Shown: positions 53,193 through 60,240 of the stretch, one piece after another
Layout of the letters: each line of letters starts with the position of its first letter
Position numbering within the stretch: the first letter of the stretch is position 1
Assembly (NCBI GenBank): GCA_003559215.1
Contig: PWMF01000155.1
Span: 1-64,000 of the forward strand
DNA from: Natrialbaceae archaeon
GTDB lineage: Archaea > Halobacteriota > Halobacteria > Halobacteriales > Natrialbaceae
Reading direction: 5' to 3'
DNA: 64,000 nucleotides
The notes under the pieces: generated by a model
The model's input: the letters and a program-made list of their open reading frames with translations, nothing else
Database searches by the model: none
Told to the model about the DNA's origin: nothing
Position numbers and translations under genes: made by a program

Positions 53193-53957
53193 CTACCGAC
53201 CGTACAGCTCTGCGTGATCGGGACAGAACTCGGGCTCGCGGAGTTGGGCCGCGATCAGCTCCTCGTGGTAGTGGGCGTTGAACAGCCGACACTTCTCGTG
53301 GTCGCAGAATGCCTCACCCGTCTCGAGGAAGTGGTACGCCTGCAGGACGTACCCCTTCAGCGCGTCGGTCGTCCGCGGATCGTCCTCGATCAGAAAGTCG
53401 CCCTCCACGCGGTTCTCGAGGACCTCTCGGGGCGGCGCGTCGCCCGAAAGCAGCGAGTGGCGCTGTTTTTCTTTGTAGTACGCCTCCGGCTTGGCAGGTG
53501 CCTCGTAGAGTCCCGGCACCGACACCAGCGCCGGCTGGCCGAGAACGTTCACTCGCTTGTGCCAGCGCCCGTCGTGGTCCCCCCAGGTACCGATCGCTCG
53601 ATCGAGGATCGGGACGTGGAAGGTCTCGAGCCCACGCTCCTCCGCGGGCAGCGCGCTGTTGAGGGCTCGCTGTACCTGCCGGCCGTCGTAGAGCACCCCA
53701 CCTTCGCGTTCGGGGTGCTCGAGGGCGCGCTCCTCGTACCGGATCGTCCCCAGCATCGTGTTCCCCGTCTCGGGGTCGTACGGCGAAGGGACCCGCGCCT
53801 CGGCGAACGACTCGGTGAGGTCGTCGGTCCGATGCACGTCGAGGAAGCGATCCCGGACCGCGACCGACGCGTCGATCCGGGGCTCGAGCCAATCTGCGAT
53901 TCCTTCCGCATCGACGACCGTCGTCGGCGCCCGATAGCACAGGATCTGCTCGACCAT
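53193..53957 (-). CDS. DUF6775-like putative metallopeptidase-related protein
   Basis: A 254-residue protein. IADWLEPRIDASVAVRDRFLDVHRTDDLTESFAEARVPSPYDPETGNTMLGTIRYEER is the N-terminal part. The C-terminus is His/Cys-rich: ETGEAFCDHEKCRLFNAHYHEELIAAQLREPEFCPDHAELYG (about residues 213-254), with HYHEE and Cys pairs likely to bind zinc. I associate it with the haloarchaeal DUF6775 group with moderate confidence. No HExxH is seen, so peptidase activity is doubtful. Divergent from the 100-aa gene at 54046. Confidence 0.65.
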   Translation of the reverse strand: MVEQILCYRAPTTVVDAEGIADWLEPRIDASVAVRDRFLDVHRTDDLTESFAEARVPSPYDPETGNTMLGTIRYEERALEHPEREGGVLYDGRQVQRALNSALPAEERGLETFHVPILDRAIGTWGDHDGRWHKRVNVLGQPALVSVPGLYEAPAKPEAYYKEKQRHSLLSGDAPPREVLENRVEGDFLIEDDPRTTDALKGYVLQAYHFLETGEAFCDHEKCRLFNAHYHEELIAAQLREPEFCPDHAELYGR

Positions 53958-54012
53958 GTATTACCTAGTCGTACCACAGGGTGAATCAGTTACGGTCCCG
54001 CAGTCGCCGATC

Positions 54013-54020
54013 GATTTATG
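54013..54020 (+). promoter_or_regulatory. TATA-like element for the 100-aa hypothetical protein
   Basis: GATTTATG centred about 29 bases before the ATG at 54046; spacing fits a leaderless transcript. Confidence 0.45.
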
Positions 54021-54045
54021 TCGTCTCTCGCTCACGTTCGTAGAT

Positions 54046-54348
54046 ATGTTTCCACCGCCGGTTTCGAACGAATCGATCCTCACCGACGAGCTGAACCCCC
54101 TCACGCGGGCCTACCACGAGGCCGTCGTCTACGACGACCGCGAGGGTGACGACCCCCTCTACGAGGGACCGATCGTCGTCCACGCCAACGGCTGGCTCGA
54201 ACTCGAGGAGAACCGGCTACTCTCGCCGAGCGCGGTGCATCACGTCGATATCTACGACGACGAGCGACCGCCCGTGGAGGACCGGGACCGTAACGGCCAC
54301 GATACGGGGGACGACGACTGTCGAACCGGCCGGTTCAGCCCCAGGTAG
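54046..54348 (+). CDS. Hypothetical acidic protein
   Basis: A 100-residue protein. ESILTDELNPLTRAYHEAVVYDDREGDDPLYEGPIVVHANGWLELEENRLLSPSAVHHVDIYDDER reads as a compact beta-rich fold. The last about 30 residues are charged and probably disordered. I do not recognise a family. The codon usage and acidic composition match its neighbours, and a TATA-like element precedes it, so it is probably real. Confidence 0.65.
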   Translation: MFPPPVSNESILTDELNPLTRAYHEAVVYDDREGDDPLYEGPIVVHANGWLELEENRLLSPSAVHHVDIYDDERPPVEDRDRNGHDTGDDDCRTGRFSPR

Positions 54349-54380
54349 CCGTCTCGAGCAGCCGCACTCGGTCTCCCGAT

Positions 54381-55283
54381 TCAGCCGTCCAGAAACGACG
54401 GTTCGCGGGACGGCTCCTGCTCCGCCTCCCGCCAGGAGTGTTCGGGCTTCCAGCCCAGTTCCTCGCGGGCTTTCGCCGTCGTAAACGCCGACTCCTCGCC
54501 CTCGAGCCCGCAGTCCTCGGGGAGGTCGCCGTAGACGGCTTCGATCGTCGGTGCCGTGGGTCGGCCGAGGTAGTTCTCCGCCGCGACCGCGAGGTAGGCC
54601 TCGTGGCCCTCTCGGTCGGCCTCGAGCGCGGCCTCGACCAGCGAGACCAGATCGCGCACGTCGACGTACGACCAGAAGTTGCCGCTCCCCTCGTCACCGG
54701 GCTCGGCCGTTTCCGGGTCGAGCGCCTCCCTGACGCGGGCGAGCTGCCGGCTCCCGGGGTAGCTCACCCAGGCGGGGCGCAGCGACGTTACCGGCACGCC
54801 GAACGCTCGGACCGTGCGCTCGGCGATCACCTCGCCGACGAGCTTCGAGGTGCCGTAGGGGTCCTCCGGTCGCTGCGGGTGGTCCTCGTCGATCGGCAGG
54901 TAGTCCGGCAGAGAAGGGGTCGCCGCAAAGGGCATCCCGTAAGTGCTCTCGCTCGAGGTCCAGACCACGTCCGCGCCCGCCCGTCCGGCGGCCTCGAGGA
55001 CGTGGTAAGTGCTCAGGACGTTCGTCTCGAAGGTCTCGCCGCCCGCGCGGATCCCCATCGCGGGGATCCCGGCGCAGTGGACGACGGCGTCGGGATCGGC
55101 CCGACCGATCGTCTCCCAAGCGACCCCCTGGTCGGTCAGATCCCCCGCGAGAAAGGTGGCGTTGTCGCGCTCGCCGGGCGGGCGCTCGAGGTCGAGACCG
55201 AGCACCTCGTGGCCCGCGCTCGCGAGGCTCTCGACGATCCAGCTCCCGATTCCGCCGGTCGCACCGGTGACGGCGACGTGCAT
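54381..55283 (-). CDS. NAD-dependent epimerase/dehydratase
   Basis: A 300-residue extended short-chain dehydrogenase. Rossmann motif MHVAVTGATGGIGSWIVESLASAG (1-24), Ser in WTSSESTYGM, and the YxxxK pair in DPYGTSKLVGEVIAERTVRAFGVPVTSLRPAWVSYPG (about residues 151-187). C-terminal substrate part: FTTAKAREELGWKPEHSWRE. It probably acts on a nucleotide sugar; neighbouring envelope genes (flippase at 56923) are consistent but not proof. Confidence 0.9.
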   Translation of the reverse strand: MHVAVTGATGGIGSWIVESLASAGHEVLGLDLERPPGERDNATFLAGDLTDQGVAWETIGRADPDAVVHCAGIPAMGIRAGGETFETNVLSTYHVLEAAGRAGADVVWTSSESTYGMPFAATPSLPDYLPIDEDHPQRPEDPYGTSKLVGEVIAERTVRAFGVPVTSLRPAWVSYPGSRQLARVREALDPETAEPGDEGSGNFWSYVDVRDLVSLVEAALEADREGHEAYLAVAAENYLGRPTAPTIEAVYGDLPEDCGLEGEESAFTTAKAREELGWKPEHSWREAEQEPSREPSFLDG

Positions 55284-55414
55284 GCTCGAGTCGACTCGGC
55301 GGCGGCGAAAAACGGTGTGGGTTCCGGACGGGCCAGACGGACTGCTGGGAGTCGGTTCCGACGCAACCACAATCCGGCTAGGGTTGCGCCGAGAGAACGG
55401 CACGGCGCTCCGTC

Positions 55415-56344
55415 TCAGTCGTCGGCTGGCGTCGCCCGCGAGGTGACGTCGACGGGATCGGCGTCGACGCCGAGTTCGTCGATGGCCTCCTGGGCCGCGC
55501 GCTTGCCCGAGACAAGCATGGCGCCGAACGTCGGCCCCATCCGCGGGAGGCCGTAGGTCGTCGCGGTGGCCATCCCCGTCGCGATCAGCCCGTCGTGGAC
55601 GAGGCCGGTGTGTTCGACGACGGCGTCCTCGCTCTTGCCGACCCACATCGAGTCGTGACCGGGCGAGTCGTGGCCGGGCGCGCCGTAGCTGTCGTCGTCG
55701 GTCTGGTCCATCCCCGTAGCACTGGCCTCGGCGTCGCCGATGCCTGGCGCGTCGAGGACGCCGCGCTCGTCGAGTTTCTTGACGGCCATCGCGTCGTGGC
55801 CCGTCGCGTCGATGACGAGGTCGGCCTCCACGGCGATCGGATCGACGCAGGTGATCTCCCGAGGGAGGGCGTGGACCGGCGTCCAGTTCATCACGATCCC
55901 CGAGACCTTGTGGTCCTCGCGGATGACGATGTCCGTGAACTCGGTCATGTTCTGCATCTTCGCGCCCGCGTCGCAGGCGGCCTTGATCAGCCCCGAGCAG
56001 GCCTCGGGACCGTTCGCGACGTACAGCCCCTCGCTGTCCTCCGATTGCTTGTAGGAGACCTCGAGTTCCTCGAGGATGTTCTGTGCGGGGTCGCGGACGG
56101 TGACCTTGTTCATCAGGAAGCCGCCGAGCCAGAACCCGCCGCCGAGGTAGTTGTTCTTCTCGACGACCATCGTCTTCACGCCGCGCTCGGAGAGCTCCTT
56201 GGCCGCGGTCAGCCCCGAGGGGCCGCCGCCGACGATGATGACGTCCGAATCCGAGAAGTCCATGAACTCCTCGGTCCACTCCTGGCCGATCGCGCGGGTT
56301 ACATCCGCTTCGCCGACGTCGCTGAACTGGTCGAACTCGCTCAT
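55415..56344 (-). CDS. thi4: Thiamine thiazole synthase Thi4 (Cys-donor type)
   Basis: A 309-residue protein. FAD/NAD motif [41 protein letters not shown] (about residues 35-76). The sulfur-donor site is Cys166 in [25 protein letters not shown], where Cys-type (suicide, yeast-like) Thi4 has its reactive Cys; His-type catalytic enzymes of methanogens lack it. [17 protein letters not shown] closes the fold. It makes the thiazole part of thiamine from NAD, glycine and protein sulfur, one turnover per chain. Possible regulation by ThiR (51130-52029). Confidence 0.92.
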   Translation of the reverse strand: MSEFDQFSDVGEADVTRAIGQEWTEEFMDFSDSDVIIVGGGPSGLTAAKELSERGVKTMVVEKNNYLGGGFWLGGFLMNKVTVRDPAQNILEELEVSYKQSEDSEGLYVANGPEACSGLIKAACDAGAKMQNMTEFTDIVIREDHKVSGIVMNWTPVHALPREITCVDPIAVEADLVIDATGHDAMAVKKLDERGVLDAPGIGDAEASATGMDQTDDDSYGAPGHDSPGHDSMWVGKSEDAVVEHTGLVHDGLIATGMATATTYGLPRMGPTFGAMLVSGKRAAQEAIDELGVDADPVDVTSRATPADD

Positions 56345-56448
56345 ACAACTAGGTGGTATCAGTGGGTAGTCAAAAGTGTGTCGCGACGCGTCGGATGGTT
56401 GACTTGAATCCGTACCCTCAAGACCCGCGGCTGCAAACGACCGAATCG

Positions 56449-56838
56449 ATGTACCGCCGCGCGTTCCTGGCCGTCGCCGCCTCGCTGTCGGTGTCGGGCT
56501 GTCTCGAGTACTTCACCGAGGACGCAGAGGAGATCACCGAACCCGCCGACGTCGAGATCGTCTGGGACGACCTCGTGCGTGACGACCCCGGCACGGAGGA
56601 CGAACGCGTCTACGTCTGGGGCGTCGTCAGGAACGCGGGCGAGCGAACGCTGTCGTACGTCGAGCTCCGAGTGACGTTCTTCGACGACGAGGGCGAGGAG
56701 CTCGAGAGCGTCATCGAGAACGTCGAAGAGAACGTCGCCGAGGGCGAGGAGTGGCCGTTCGACGCGGAGTTTCCCCACTTCGGCGAGGAGGCTGCCGAGG
56801 TCGACAGCTACGAACTCGAGCCGGCGACGGGTGTGTAA
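56449..56838 (+). CDS. Lipoprotein with FxLYD-like beta domain
   Basis: A 129-residue protein. [22 protein letters not shown] is a Tat-like/lipobox signal (VSGC; Cys18 anchor). Residues 35-129 ([39 protein letters not shown]... VDSYELEP) read as an FxLYD-type immunoglobulin-like domain common in haloarchaeal lipoproteins. Exported and membrane-anchored; function unknown. Divergent from thi4. Confidence 0.78.
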   Translation: MYRRAFLAVAASLSVSGCLEYFTEDAEEITEPADVEIVWDDLVRDDPGTEDERVYVWGVVRNAGERTLSYVELRVTFFDDEGEELESVIENVEENVAEGEEWPFDAEFPHFGEEAAEVDSYELEPATGV

Positions 56839-56922
56839 CGTGTCCGAGCCGACCGCGGGAGCGGACCGACGACTACACGCGATGCCAGCGGAACGTCTCG
56901 ACCACCGACAACCCACGTTGCC

Positions 56923-58443
56923 ATGACCGACCAGGACCAAGGCGTCGCCACGCTCGCCAAACAAGGGAGTATCACGTTCGTCGGGAACGTGATCAACGGC
57001 GCGCTGGGCTTTGCGATCGTCATGCTGATGACCCGGTTCGTCAGCCCCTCCGTCTACGGGCTGTTCGTGCTGGCGACGTCGGTCATCCTCTTCATGCAAG
57101 TATTCGCCAATCTCGGACTCCCCCTCGCCATCGACTACTTCGTCCCTCAGTACCTCGACAACGAGGAGTACGGGAAGGCGAAGGGCGTGATCGTTCAGGT
57201 GACCGCGACGGTGCTCGTGACGTCGTCGCTGGTCGCGCTCGTTCTCGCGCTCAGCGCCGCCGCATTCGCCGAGTTCTTCCAGGAGCCGGCGCTGCGGGTC
57301 GGGCTCCTCTTGCTGTCGGTGACGATCCCGATGCTGGCGATCTACAACGTCCTGTTGACCTCCTACTACAGCATCAAGAAGCTCCAGTACCGGGTCATCA
57401 TGCGGGACCTCGTGCGGCCGATCGTCCGGTTTACTACCACCGCGGGGCTGTTGCTCGCGGGATTCGGACTGCTCGGGCTCGTCGCCGGCTACATCGTCGG
57501 GCTGTTCGTCGCGATCACGGTCGGTGCCGCCGTCTTCACCTACAAGGCCTGGGACCTGCTCTCGCGGGAGCTCGAGCTGGTCGCGCCCGGTCCGCTGGTG
57601 AGGTACTCGGTGCCGCTGGCGATGACCAGCGTTGTCTTCGTCCTGATGGGCCACGTCGACTACTTCGTGCTCGGCTTCTTCCTCGACTCCGACGACGTCG
57701 GGATCTACCGCGTCGGCTACATGCTCGGCTCGGGGCTGATGATCATCTTCAACTCGCTGTCGCCCGTGTTCAAGCCCCTTATCGCCGAGAGTCGGGACGA
57801 CATCGACCTTGTCGAACAGCGGTTCCGGATCATGGCCCGCTGGATCGCCGGCATCACCCTGCCCGTCGCCATCTTCCTCTCTCTCGGCGCGAGTTCGTTC
57901 CTCGCAGTCCTCTACACGCCCCAGTACGCCGAGGCGACTGCCGTCGTCGCCCTTCTGGCCGTCGCCTTTCTGTTCAACGTCACCTTCGGGGGACCCGACG
58001 GCTCCTTGCTGCAGGGGCTCGGCTACTCCCGGTTCGTCTTCGCCAACACCCTCGTCCTCTTCGGGGTCAACCTCGTCGTCTCGTTCACGCTCGTGCCGTT
58101 TATCGGGATGGAGGGCGCCGCGATCGGCTCGGCGACCGCGCTCTTTCTCGTCGGCGGACTCACCCTCGCGGAGATCTACTACCTCGACTGGATCCACCCG
58201 TTCACCAGGGACTTCGCGAAGATCGTCGGTGCCGGCGTTCCGGCGGCCGTCGCCGGCGCGCCCGTCGTCTACGTTCTCGAGTCGGACTTCCTGATCGTCG
58301 CGGTCCTGCCGATCGTCGTGGTCGCCACCTACGCGGGAACGCTCGTCCTCACGGACGCCTTCACCGACGACGACGCGCACATGGCCGCGGAGTTCAGCCC
58401 GACGCTGCGCAAGTGGCTCCCCGTCGGCGGCTCGAGCCAGTAG
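56923..58443 (+). CDS. Oligosaccharide flippase (Wzx/RfbX-like)
   Basis: A 506-residue protein with about 14 membrane helices. It starts MTDQDQGVATLAKQGSITFVGNVINGALGFAIVMLMTRFVSPSVYGLF, the polysaccharide-biosynthesis flippase signature. A long cytoplasmic C-terminus carries a short charged tail. It moves a lipid-linked sugar across the membrane for S-layer glycosylation or polysaccharide. It is convergent with the MATE exporter at 58478. The nearby epimerase at 54381 may make its substrate precursor. Confidence 0.88.
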   Translation: MTDQDQGVATLAKQGSITFVGNVINGALGFAIVMLMTRFVSPSVYGLFVLATSVILFMQVFANLGLPLAIDYFVPQYLDNEEYGKAKGVIVQVTATVLVTSSLVALVLALSAAAFAEFFQEPALRVGLLLLSVTIPMLAIYNVLLTSYYSIKKLQYRVIMRDLVRPIVRFTTTAGLLLAGFGLLGLVAGYIVGLFVAITVGAAVFTYKAWDLLSRELELVAPGPLVRYSVPLAMTSVVFVLMGHVDYFVLGFFLDSDDVGIYRVGYMLGSGLMIIFNSLSPVFKPLIAESRDDIDLVEQRFRIMARWIAGITLPVAIFLSLGASSFLAVLYTPQYAEATAVVALLAVAFLFNVTFGGPDGSLLQGLGYSRFVFANTLVLFGVNLVVSFTLVPFIGMEGAAIGSATALFLVGGLTLAEIYYLDWIHPFTRDFAKIVGAGVPAAVAGAPVVYVLESDFLIVAVLPIVVVATYAGTLVLTDAFTDDDAHMAAEFSPTLRKWLPVGGSSQ

Positions 58444-58477
58444 CGTCGGGCGATCCGCTGGCCGTCAGTTCCGGCTC

Positions 58478-59926
58478 TCAGTCGACCGCCTCGCTCTCGT
58501 CGGCAGCGCTCGAGTCGCCTCGGTCGTCTCGAGACTCACCCGTCTCGTCGATGACGCCCTCGGTCCAGGTGCCCAGACGGAACCAGAGCACGGCGACGAC
58601 GAACGAGGCGACCATCCCGAAGGAGAACGCCCACCAGATCCCCGCGACGCCGAGGTCGATCGCGGCCACGGTCGGAATCGTGACGCCGACGAACGGCACC
58701 GTCACGGCCGTAAAAGCGAGTATCAGGGCGACCGGGACCCGGAAGATCCACCGCGAGAGGAACGAAAGCACCATGGCCTCGCGGGTGTTGCCGGCGCCCC
58801 GGAACGCCCCCTGGAGGACCATCACGCCGGCGAACAGCGCCCAGAACGGGGCCATAATCCGGAGGAAGAGGACGCCCTCGGCGATCACGTCGGGGTCGGC
58901 GACGAAGATCCGCATCGCCTGGGCGGGGAAGGCCACGAGAACGGCGGCAACCGCGAAGATCAGCAGCATCGTCCCCGCGGTCGCAACCCGGACGACGGCT
59001 GCGGCCCGATCGGGTGTGTTCGCGCCGAGGTTCTGCCCGACCCCGGTCGCGGTCGCGTTGCCGACCGCGCCAGCGACGGCCCACGTTACCGACATGAACC
59101 GGACGCCGATCCCGTAGGCCGCGGTCGGCGCGGCCCCGAAGCGGGCGACGAAGCCGGCCATCGCGACCGACGCGAAGCTCCGGGCCCAGCCGTCGAGCGT
59201 CGCCGGGTAGCCGATATCGATCAGTTGCTTCTGGATCGAGATGTCGGGAGTCAGATCTCCAACCCGAAGCCGGACGCCGAACCGCCCGTCGAGCAGGATA
59301 TAGATCCCGACGACAGTGGCGAACGCGCGGGCGATAAACGTCGCCACGGCGGCGCCGCGGGTCCCCATCGCGGGGAACGGTCCCCAGCCGAGGATGAGAA
59401 AGGGGTCGAGGACGACGTTGAGTCCCGCCGAGACCAACACCAGCCACATCGCCGTCTTCGTGTCGCCGGCGCCCTGCAGCGACGAGCGAAACGCGAAGAA
59501 CAGGAAGGTAAGGGGCAGCGCGAGGAAGATGATCTCGATGTAGGCCAGTGCCTCGACGAACACCTGGTCTCGCGCGCCGATCAGGACGAGCAGCGGTCGT
59601 CGGAAGTAGAGGCCAACGGCGGCGAGCGCCGTCGAGACAGCCAGCGCGAGCAGGATCGTCTGAGCGACGACCCGATCTGCCATCCGGTCGTCGTCGGCGC
59701 CGACGTACTGGGAGACCAGCGCGATCGTCGCCGCAGTCAGTCCCATCGCCGTCGAGACGAACATCCACGACAGCGGAAACATCAGGGAGACGGCGGCGAC
59801 GGCCTCGCTGCTCACGCGGCCGACCCAGAACATATCCGCCAGGTTGTAGAAGGTCTGCAAGAGGTTGCCGAGCACGAGCGGCCAGGCTAGGTGGAGCAGC
59901 TTCGGCGGGATCGCTCCCGTCGTCAT
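58478..59926 (-). CDS. MATE family efflux transporter
   Basis: A 482-residue protein with about 12 helices: LLHLAWPLVLGNLLQTFYNLADMFWVGRVSSEAVAAVSLMFPL (about 10-52) is the N-lobe signature, and the second-lobe repeat is GYPATLDGWARSFASVAMAGFVARFGAAPTAAYGIG. The last about 30 residues (ETGESRDDRGDSSAADESEAVD) are an acidic cytoplasmic tail. It exports drugs or metabolites using Na+ or H+. Start at MTTGAIPPKL; longer upstream reading is Arg-rich and not coding-like. Confidence 0.9.
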   Translation of the reverse strand: MTTGAIPPKLLHLAWPLVLGNLLQTFYNLADMFWVGRVSSEAVAAVSLMFPLSWMFVSTAMGLTAATIALVSQYVGADDDRMADRVVAQTILLALAVSTALAAVGLYFRRPLLVLIGARDQVFVEALAYIEIIFLALPLTFLFFAFRSSLQGAGDTKTAMWLVLVSAGLNVVLDPFLILGWGPFPAMGTRGAAVATFIARAFATVVGIYILLDGRFGVRLRVGDLTPDISIQKQLIDIGYPATLDGWARSFASVAMAGFVARFGAAPTAAYGIGVRFMSVTWAVAGAVGNATATGVGQNLGANTPDRAAAVVRVATAGTMLLIFAVAAVLVAFPAQAMRIFVADPDVIAEGVLFLRIMAPFWALFAGVMVLQGAFRGAGNTREAMVLSFLSRWIFRVPVALILAFTAVTVPFVGVTIPTVAAIDLGVAGIWWAFSFGMVASFVVAVLWFRLGTWTEGVIDETGESRDDRGDSSAADESEAVD

Positions 59927-60147
59927 ATCGACGCGTTTACGCTCGGATTCCGGCTCTACCACGGCGCTTTCGGTGCGTTCTCGCTCCGGGGGAGAAAAGG
60001 GCTCGACTCCCCGGTTCCGTTGCCGGCTCTCGAGTCCCTCGAGTCGCGCCCGCCGCGGCGGACCCGACCGCACGGACCTCACGCACGCGCGAGCGTAACG
60101 CCCGCGTAACGCACGCACACCCGCGCTGTCTGCCGGTTTTGCCGAAA

Positions 60148-60157
60148 GCGTTATCAG
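60148..60157 (+). promoter_or_regulatory. TATA-like element for the topA leader
   Basis: GCGTTATCAG centred about 28 bases before the ATG at 60181. This places transcript start at or near the leader ORF's ATG rather than the topA GTG at 60231. Confidence 0.5.
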
Positions 60158-60180
60158 AGACTCAGTCGTACCGAGCGACC

Positions 60181-60240
60181 ATGACGACTCGTTTCCCGGA
60201 CCTGCCACTCGAGCCGCGAGGTGATCGGCGGTGGAGCTGA
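60181..60240 (+). CDS. Leader ORF (19 aa) overlapping the topA start
   Basis: ATG-led frame MTTRFPDLPLEPRGDRRWS ending in TGA at 60238-60240, ten bases inside topA (frame differs). It fits a leaderless transcript from the TATA-like element upstream. Its 3' half contains GAGGTGATC (60218-60226), a perfect match to the archaeal anti-Shine-Dalgarno, four bases before the topA GTG. So ribosomes translating the leader would pass over the topA ribosome-binding site. No peptide function is expected. It may couple or tune topA translation (inference). Confidence 0.55.
   Translation: MTTRFPDLPLEPRGDRRWS
60218..60226 (+). promoter_or_regulatory. Strong Shine-Dalgarno for topA
   Basis: GAGGTGATC, complementary over nine bases to the 3' end of archaeal 16S rRNA (GATCACCTC), spaced four bases from the GTG. 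It decides the topA start and is unusual in a window where most starts look leaderless. Confidence 0.75.

Noticed and set aside
54381-56348. A 655-codon minus-strand frame joining the epimerase and the Thi4 region
   Set aside because: Only the last 300 codons (the epimerase) make sense; the rest is an Arg-rich shadow of Thi4 in another frame.
56359-58380. A 673-codon minus-strand frame opposite the lipoprotein and flippase
   Set aside because: It is very rich in Asp/Arg/Gln/Gly without a fold signature and lies antisense to well-supported genes.
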